A stretch of DNA of 64,000 nucleotides, taken from assembly GCF_023065955.2 (NCBI RefSeq), contig NW_026622797.1, positions 55,239,689 through 55,303,688 of the forward strand. The letters run 5' to 3'. Origin of the DNA: Ursus arctos. Lineage: Eukaryota; Chordata; Mammalia; Carnivora; Ursidae. Both the position numbers and the translations under genes were made by a program. Under the pieces are notes generated by a model. It had not been told where the DNA came from, searched no databases, and worked only from the letters and a program-made list of their open reading frames with translations. Shown here piece after piece: positions 57,200-64,000 of the stretch (positions are counted from its first letter, which is position 1; each line of letters begins with the position of its first letter).

Positions 57200-60100
57200 T
57201 ATGTTCCATAAATGAGTGAAACCATATGATAATTGTCTTTCTCTGCTTGACTTATTTCACTTAGCATAATCTCCTCCAGTCCCGTCCATGTTGCTGCAAA
57301 TGCTGGGTAATCGTCCTTCTGATGGCTGAGTAATATCCCATTGTATATATGGACCACATCTTCTTAATCCAGTCATCTGTTGAAGGGCATCTCAGCTCCT
57401 TCCACGATTTAGCTATTGTGGACAATGCTGCTATGAACATTGGGGTGCATATGGCCCTTCTCTTCACTATGTCTGTATCTTTGGGGTAAACACCCAGTAG
57501 GGCAATGGCTGGGTCATAGGGTAGCTCCATTTTTAACTTTTTAAGGGACCTTCACACTGTTTTCCAAAGTGGCTGTACCAACCTGCATTCCCACCAAGAG
57601 TGTAAGAGGGATCCCCTTTCTCCACATCCTCTCCAATATTTGTCTTTTCCTGCCTTGTCAATTGTTGCCATTCTAACTTGTGTAAGGTGGTATCTCAAGG
57701 TGGTTTTTATTTGAATTTCCCTGATCGCTAATGATTTTGAACATTTTTTCATGTGTCTGTTAGCCATTTGTATGTCATCATTGGAAAAGTGTCTGTTCAT
57801 ATCTTCTGCCCATTTTTTGATTTGATTATTTGTTTCCCATCTATTGAGTTTGAGAAGTTCTTTGTAGATCTTGGATACTAGTCATATCTGCAGTGTCATT
57901 TGCAAATATCTTCTCCCATTCCGTGGGCTGCCTCTTAGTTTTTTTGACTGTTTCCTTGGCTGTTCAGAAGCTTTTTATCCTGATGAAGTCCCACAAGTTC
58001 ATTTTTTCTTTTGTTTCTCTTGCCTTTGGAGATGTGTCATGAAAAAAGTTGCTGTGGCCGATGTCAAAGAGGTTGCAGCCTATGTTCTCCTCTAGGATTT
58101 CGATGGATTCCTGTCTCACATAGAGGTCTTTCAACCATTTGGAGTTTATCTTTGTATGGTGTGAGAGAGTGGTCTAGTTTCATTCTTTTACATATAGCTG
58201 TCCAATTTTCCCAGCACTGTTTATTGAAGAGACTGTCTTTTTTCCACTGGATGTTTTTTCCTGCTTTGTCAAAGATTAGTTGCCCAAAGAGCTGAGGGTC
58301 CATTTCTGGGTTCTCTATTCTGTTCCATTGGTCTATGTGTCTGTTTTTGTGCCAGTACCATGCTGTCTTTGTGATCACAGCTTTGTAGCATAGCTTGAAA
58401 TCTGGCAAATTGATGCCCCCAGCTTTGTTTTTCTTTTTCAACAATTCCTTGGTGATTTGGGGTCTTTTCTGGTTCCACACAAATTTAAGGGCAGTTTGTT
58501 CCAGTTCTTTGAAAAATGTCATTGGTATTTTGATCGGGATGGCATTGAAAGTGTAGATTGCTCTGGGTAGCATAGACATTTTAATTACATTTATTCTTCT
58601 GATCCATGAGCATGGAATAGTTTCCATCTTTTTGTGTCTTCTTCAATGTCTTTCAAGAGTGATCTGTAGTTTCTAGAATATAGGTCCTTTATGTCTCTGG
58701 TTAAGTTAATTCCAAGATAATGTATGATTTTTGGTGCTATTGGAAATGGAATGGATTCCCTAATTTCTATTTCTTCAGTCTCGTTTGTGTATAGAAACGC
58801 AACTGATTTCTGAGCATTGATTTTGTATCCCACCACATTGCTGAATTGCTCTATAAGTTCTAGTAGTTTGGGGGTGGAGTCTTTTGAGTTTTCTATATAT
58901 ATCATGTCATCTACGAAGAGAGACAGTTTGACTTCTTCTTTGCCTATTTGGATACATTTATCCCTTTTTGTTGTCTGATTGCTGTTGCAAGGACTTCTAG
59001 TACTATGTTGACTAATAATGGCAAGAGTGGGCATCCTTGTCATGTGCCTGATCTTAAGGGAAAGGCTTTCAGCTTTTCCCAGTTGAGAATGATATTCGCT
59101 GTAGGCTTTTCATAGATGGTTTTTATGAGATTGAGGAATGTACCCTCTATCCCTACACTATGAAGGGTTTTAATCAGGAAAGGATGGTGTATTTTGTCAA
59201 ATGCTTTTTCCGCATCAATTGAGAGGATCATATGGTTCTTGACTCTTTTCTTGTTGATATGATCTATCACACTGATAGATTTGCAAATGTTGAACCACCC
59301 TTTCATCCCAGGGATGAATCCCACTTGGTCTTGATGGATAATCCTTTTAATGTACTTTTGGATTGTATTAGCTAGGATCTTGTTGAGAATTTTGGCGTCC
59401 ATATTCACCAGGGAAATTGGTCTGTAATTCTCTTCTTTGATGGGCTCTTTGCCTGGTTTGGGGATCAAGGTAATACTGGCCTCATAGAATGAGTTACTAG
59501 TTTTCCTTCTGTTTCTATTTTTTGAAACAGCTTCGGGAGAATAGGTATTATTTCTTCTTTGAATGTTTGGTAGAATTCCCCAGGGAACCCGTCAGGCCCT
59601 GGACTCTTGTTTTGGGGGAGGTTTTTGATCACTGCTTCAATCTCTTCATAATGAATTGGTCTGTTTAAATAATCAATTTCTTCCTGTTTCAATCTTGGTA
59701 GTTTATAGGTTTCCAGGAAGGCATCCATTTCTTCCAGGTTTTTTAATTTATTGGCATACTGTTGTTGATAATAGTTTCTAATGATCCTTCCTATTTCATT
59801 GGTGTTGGTTGTGATCTCTTCCCTTTCATTCATAATTTTATTAATTTGGGTCCTTTCTCTATTCTTTTGAATAAGTCTGGCCTGTGGCTTATCGATCTTA
59901 TTTATTGATTTTTCTTCCAAAGAACCAGCTTCCAGTTCTGTTGATCTGCTCTACTGTGCTCCTGGTTTCTAATTCATTGATCTCTGCTCTTATCTTGATC
60001 ACCTGCCTACTCGTGCGTGGGTTAGGCCTGTTCTTCTGTTCCAGCTCCAGATTCTTGAGGTGAGAATATAAAAACTGCATTTTAGATTTTTCTATTCTTT

Positions 60101-61015
60101 TGAGTGAGGCTTAGATGGCTATGTATTTTCCCCTTAGGACTGCCTTTGCAGTGTCCCACAGGTTTTGGACCGATGTGTTTTCATTCTCATTGGTCTCCAG
60201 AAATTGTTTAAATGATTTTTAATTTCCTGATTTATCCAATCATTTTTGAGCAAGATCGTTCTTAGTTTCCAAGTGTTTGAGTTTCTTCCAATTTTTTCCT
60301 TGTGATTGAGTTCCAGTTTCAAAGCATTGTGGTCTGAGAATATGCAGGGAATAATCTCCGTTGTTTGGTATCGTTTGAGACCTGTTTTGTGATCCAGTAT
60401 ATGTTCTATTCTGGAGAAAGTTCCATGTGCATTAGAAAAGAATGAGTATTCTGTTGTTCTGGGGTGTAGTGTTCTATATATATCTATGAGGTCCATCTGG
60501 TCCAGTATGTCATTCAAAGCTCTTGTTTCTTTGTTGATTTTCTGCTTAGGTGATCTGTCTATTGCTGAGAGCGGAGTGTTGAGGTCTCCTAATATTAAAG
60601 TATTATTATCTATATGTCTCTTCATCCTGGTTAAGAGTTGGCTTATGTATCTAGCTGCTCCCCTGTTGGGGGCATAGATATTTCTAATTGTCATATCCAC
60701 TTGTTGGATACATCCTTTATGAATAATATAGTGCCCTTCTGTATCTCTAACAACAGTCTTTAGTTTAAAATCAATCTGTCTGATATGAGAATTGCTACCC
60801 CAGCTTTCTTTTGAGGTCCATTGGCATGAAAAATGGTTTTCCATCCCTTCACTTTCAGTCTGGATGTATCTTTAGGTTCAAAATGAGTCTCTTGTAGACA
60901 GCAAATGGATGGGTCATGTCTTTTTATCCAATCTGCAACCCTGTGGCATTATGGGAGCATTTAGGCCATTCACATTGAGAGTGATTATTGAGAGATATGA
61001 TTTTAATGATGTCAT
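57200..61015 (-). pseudogene. L1 ORF2 pseudogene (endonuclease, reverse transcriptase, Cys-rich C-terminus)
   Basis: ORF2 makes the endonuclease/reverse transcriptase for target-primed reverse transcription. The likely start ATG is at 61013-61015, followed by the EN signature TLNVNGLN. EN motifs ILGDLNT and SDHNALKLEL sit in the segment 60844-60134. RT parts are [27 protein letters not shown] and [11 protein letters not shown] (59468-59040); [13 protein letters not shown] holds the catalytic DD (59043-58591). The C-terminal part has [14 protein letters not shown] (57800-57552). Defects: frameshifts near 60955, 60795, 60100, 59905, 59467, 58960, 58620, 58070, 57810 and 57300, and an in-frame TGA at 59040-59042 inside the RSGT-QGCPL motif. 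The active-site motif reads FVDD where L1 usually has FADD, and the first cysteine of the C-terminal CX3C motif is Tyr. No functional product is expected. Confidence 0.95.
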
Positions 61016-61086
61016 GTCTCCTGTGAATCTTTGTTTCTACAGATTGTAAACTTCTGTTCTGTATCACTCTTGGGGCCTTTCTACTT

Positions 61087-61988
61087 TTATAGAACCCCCC
61101 TTAATATCTCATGTAGGGCTGGTTTGGTGGTTATGAATTCCTTCAGTTTCTGCTGATCCTGGAAGGTCCTTATCTCTCCATCAATTCTGAATGACAACCT
61201 TGCTGGATAAAGGATCCTTGGCTGCATGTTCTTCTCAGATAGAGCTTTGAAAATACCCTGCCAAACCTTCCTAGCCTGCCAGGTCTTTGTAGACAGGTCT
61301 GACATTATTCTGATATTTTTCCCTCTGTATGTAAGGATTTCCTTCCCCCTGGCTGCTTTCAATAGTGTATCCTTGGATCTAATATTTGCGAATTGCACTA
61401 TGACATGATGTGGTGTAGGTCTGTTCTCATTGACCGTGGGAGGGGTCCTCTCTGCTTCTTGAACCTGAATGCTTATTTCCTTTGCCAGATTAGGGAAGTT
61501 CTCAGCTACAATTTGTTCAAATATCTCTTCTAGACTTCTCTCTTTCTCCACCATCTTGGGGATGCCAATGATTCTGACATTGGAACGTTTCATTGAGTCA
61601 GTAATCTCCCGTAATCTACATTCTTGAGATTGGATTTTTTTGAGGCAAGTTTCTCTTTTAACTTTTTCTTCTACATCCCATCCTCCAATTCACTAATTCG
61701 TTCTTCTGCCTCATTTACCCTAGCTGTCAGCGCATCTAGTTTAGACTGCATTTGATTCATAGCACTTTTAATTTCTGCCAGACTTGCTCTCATTTCTGCC
61801 CTTAGAGATTCTATATTCTCGTTAATATTTTCATTAATAGTTTTTTCCGGCCTACACATCACCTTGACCATTGTTACTCTGAACTCCATTTCTGACAATT
61901 TGGTTATATCCATATCCATCAGTTCTGTGGCAGAGACCACAGACTCATTATCTTTTCTTTGCTGGGGGGGATTTCTCCTCCTCGTCAT
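61087..61988 (-). pseudogene. L1 ORF1 pseudogene (RNA-binding chaperone), one frameshift
   Basis: ORF1p coats L1 RNA as a trimer. The first piece (61988-61671, 105 codons, start MTRRRNPPQQRKDNE) is a basic N-terminus followed by a coiled coil with heptads (ESLRAEMRASLAEIKSAMNQ ... ISELEDGM). A stop at 61671-61673 arises from a small indel, and the other frame continues into the second piece (61593-61087, 168 codons). The second piece has the RRM (RIIGIPKMVEKERSLEEIFE ... VIVQFANIRSKDTLLKAARG) and the C-terminal domain (MSDLSTKTWQARKVW ... ARLSFRIDGEIRTF). Apart from the frameshift at 61670-61674 the domains look well preserved, and total length fits carnivore ORF1. It is followed by ORF2 after 71 bases. 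Confidence 0.95.
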
Positions 61989-63155
61989 TCTGATGAGGAG
62001 AGGTTGCAGGGATGCCCAGAGCCCAAATTATTGACCAGGACACAGGCAGTGTGCACTTGTTTTATAAGGACCTTAGGGATGTCGGCTTCTTGATTTTTTA
62101 GCCTGCCTTCTGGGGGAGGGGCTTGCTGTGCTGATATTCAGGCAACCCTGTTTGGGTAGAGTTGCCGTGTCGCCTGCGAGGGGGGATGGGGATGGGCACA
62201 ATGTGAGCCGGTATTTCCAGGCTTTTATTCTCTGGTGGCTTTCCCTGGAGGTTTTCTGTGGCTCTTCTGAGAGTCAGAGCAGCAGTAGCCGTATCCTAGC
62301 CTCTGTCTCAGAACAGAAGGATTGCAGTCCACTCTCCACTGAGCTCTCTTGGCCACTTTAACTCTGTTTCTGTCAGTGCTGCTAAAAACCCTGCAGCATC
62401 CTGGGATGTGCGCCCCACAACCTGTGTCCCAGGCCTCACTTCCAGAGCCAGCACGTCTCTGTCCTTTGTGCTTCTAACACCACCAGCCACCCTCAGTTCC
62501 CGCACGAGCTCTCGAGCTCCCTGTTTCAGTGTGGTTCGCGTGCACCCCGGAGTGCCGGTTTTCAGTCAGGTCGCGCAGGCTCCCGAGCTCCCAGTATCAG
62601 TCCGGTTCCAGTGAGCTCTCCAGAGCTCCGGTTTTCAGTCTGGTCACACTCACGTTCCCGGGTTCATGCTCTCAGTCTGCTCTCTCGTGGGTGCCGGTCC
62701 TCGAGTCCGGCCCGCTCCCCAAAGCAAGTGGCTACTGATTCCCGGCGCCTGAGTGCATCAACTCCCTCCCCCTTCCATTTATATTCCGATATCTGTGCAT
62801 GGATTCACAGCTCCCCGTTTCATACCTCAATATTCAGCACTGGAGATGGTGGTTTGTAGAGATCCAGATGTATCTTCCTGCATCTCAGGCTGATTCTGTG
62901 GGTTTTCAGGATAGTCTGGTAGATATCCAGCTCGACTTGGGACCAGCTGAGAAAGGGTCTCCTACTCCTCCACCATCTTTTCTCCTCCTTGCAGAAAGTG
63001 GTCGCTTTTCTGTTCATAGAGCTTCTGCTACTCTTTTCTTCGTTCTCCAGTTGCGTTCATAGGTATTCAGAATGGTTTGGTAGCTCTCTCGCTGAATTCC
63101 TGGGACCAGACAAGCTTTAAGTCTCCTGCTTCTTCGCCATCTTGGAACGCCTCCA
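61989..63155 (-). promoter_or_regulatory. L1 5'UTR / internal promoter region
   Basis: GC-rich, CpG-containing 1.17-kb leader upstream of ORF1. L1 5'UTRs act as internal Pol II promoters; activity here is inferred from position and composition only. It contains a block of imperfect tandem GC-rich units (62514-62721). The numerous 60-90 codon frames on both strands are composition effects of the GC-rich leader. Many CpGs remain, which fits a relatively young element. Confidence 0.85.
62514..62721 (-). repeat. Imperfect tandem units (about 62-75 bp) in the L1 5'UTR
   Basis: Units begin at about 62514 (GAGCTCCCTGTTTCAGTGTG), 62585 (GAGCTCCCAGTATCAGTCCG) and, more diverged, 62660. Each contains CCGGTTTTCAGTC or a close relative and ends in a CTCCC/TTCCC-type block. 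They look like promoter monomers. Confidence 0.7.
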
Positions 63156-64000
63156 CTCAGTTATTTTTATAATTACTATAAATCTTAAAACTTCATTCTA
63201 ATATTGCATTACTCCATAATAACAATGTATTTATTGACAATATGAAATTAGCAATTACTTGTCAAGTCAAGGACAAAACCTTGTAATATTCTGTGACTCT
63301 TTAAAGTGATTCATTGTAGCCATTTATAGTCTGTAAATATCTCTTTCTTTTGAATAGGTAAAATAGTGTATGTGTTCTCATAAAAAAATTCATTTAAATT
63401 TTAAAAGCTTTTGGACCTCCTTTTTAAGAAAGAATAAATCCATCATGTTAGAAGCTCTGCATTTCACTAAAAACTTTACATTAATGTGACAAAATAAAAA
63501 GTCAAAAACTAAATACTAACCATATTTAGTACAAATAAGTAAATGGATTTTATTTTTATTTTGTTTTATTTTATTTTGTTTTCACTTTTCCTCACTCCAT
63601 GGCTTAATTTTAACTTTTATCTTTGGGACATTTGACCCCATGGTGAAAATTGCCATCTTTAATTCTTAAGTAATGCACTTCATTAAAATGAATACACATA
63701 TTTTTCACAAGGCAAAGAAACTCACAGAATTGTTTAATGAAATATATGATTTATGACATGACCACATTTCCCTCTCAGTTCCAAATAGCTAATGTGTTAT
63801 CACTATTAATTTCTAAATTACTTATGTAGTCAAACATTTTGGCATATGAGATATCAACTTGCTAATGCATTTCCAGGTCTTTTAAATTATAAGTAGTAAC
63901 AAAAAAGAAACATTTACAAGAAATTGTCAAACTTCTTATCAGGTAAGTAACAAAAAACAAAAGAACTGTGAAATCTAGAAACAGGTGAGTGGAATGTGAG
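63156..64000. other. Unassigned AT-rich sequence
   Basis: Flanking DNA of the L1 with TTTTATTTTG-type words near 63550-63585. No repeat or gene recognised. Confidence 0.35.

Larger units (their letters stand above)
56925..63155 (-). mobile_element. Nearly full-length carnivore L1 retrotransposon, minus strand, inactive
   Basis: A 6.2-kb LINE-1 whose 5' end lies at about 63155 (start reads GGAGGCGTTCCAAGATGGCG on the minus strand) and whose 3' end lies at about 56925. Order on the minus strand: 5'UTR about 1.17 kb, ORF1 (61988-61087), a 71-base spacer, ORF2 (61015 to about 57200), 3'UTR with the carnivore-type 'TTAGTCACCATACAGTACAT' end, then an A/T-rich tail. A TSD is not secure; 'TTATTTTT' words occur on both sides. 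Several frameshifts and a nonsense change make it non-autonomous. Low divergence relative to the other L1s suggests it is younger. Confidence 0.96.

Noticed and set aside
58064..58627. 187-codon open frame, the third longest region with clear protein similarity
   Set aside because: It is the post-RT part of the L1 ORF2 pseudogene ([20 protein letters not shown] and downstream) and not a host gene.
60134..60844. 236-codon open frame
   Set aside because: Endonuclease part of the same L1 ORF2; it opens and closes with frameshifts.
62308..63062. Cluster of 65-87 codon frames on both strands in GC-rich DNA, suggesting a CpG-island gene
   Set aside because: The block is the L1 5'UTR, directly upstream of ORF1 and ending at the L1 5' terminus.

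Overview
This window is mammalian nuclear DNA from a caniform carnivore. The clearest evidence is about twenty copies or fragments of the carnivore tRNA-Lys-type SINE (SINEC). Each starts with GGGGC(A/G)CCTGGGTGGC and carries Pol III A and B boxes, a CT-rich body and an (AATAAA)n-type tail. Many copies have the variant 'GTCGTTAAGCGTCTGCC ... CTCCCACTCCCCCTGCTTGTG', which I associate with arctoids, bears/panda in particular; that species inference comes from memory of the families, not from a search. Carnivore-type L1 3' ends (33943-34087, 55065-55306, 56925-57200) agree with it.

I found no convincing host protein-coding gene, structural RNA gene, CRISPR array or operon. The window reads as an AT-rich gene desert or a very large intron. 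Most recognisable content is retrotransposon sequence in several age layers: ancient L2, MIR and hAT-type elements; old mammalian L1 fragments and MER/LTR-type repeats of uncertain family; older then younger SINECs; and a nearly full-length carnivore L1.

Layout. 1-9 kb: old L1 (1480-3050), a hAT fragment, L2 pieces, an L1 3' end at 7845-8400, and long unassigned AT-rich stretches. 9-22 kb: an old minus-strand L1, SINEs, an L1 3' end running into an (AAAT)n tail, an isolated L1 5'-UTR block (15485-16045), minus-strand L2, an old L1 5'UTR/ORF1 block (19430-20560), and MIR/(TG)n. 22-34 kb: SINEs, a second hAT copy, an old L1/HAL1-like 5' portion, two opposed L2 copies (about 28.1-28.7 and 29.2-30.5 kb), a candidate cryptic exon (30987-31174), and an L1 with an apparent 5' inversion. 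34-56 kb: SINEs spread through mostly unassigned DNA, an L1 missing its RT core (40315-42040), a perfect 22-bp hairpin (45307-45358), an LTR-like segment (51030-51490) and a two-SINE cluster (55308-55752). 56.9-63.2 kb: a minus-strand, almost full-length L1 with 5'UTR, ORF1, ORF2 and 3'UTR, inactivated by several frameshifts and at least one nonsense change. The last 0.85 kb is unassigned AT-rich sequence.

Nothing here amounts to a clear undescribed biological system. The items most worth a second look are the candidate exon, the perfect hairpin, the tandem GC-rich units in the L1 5'UTR, and a few unassigned stretches that could be conserved regulatory DNA. Repeat boundaries are read by eye and can be off by tens of bases, except where target-site duplications (TSDs) fix them.
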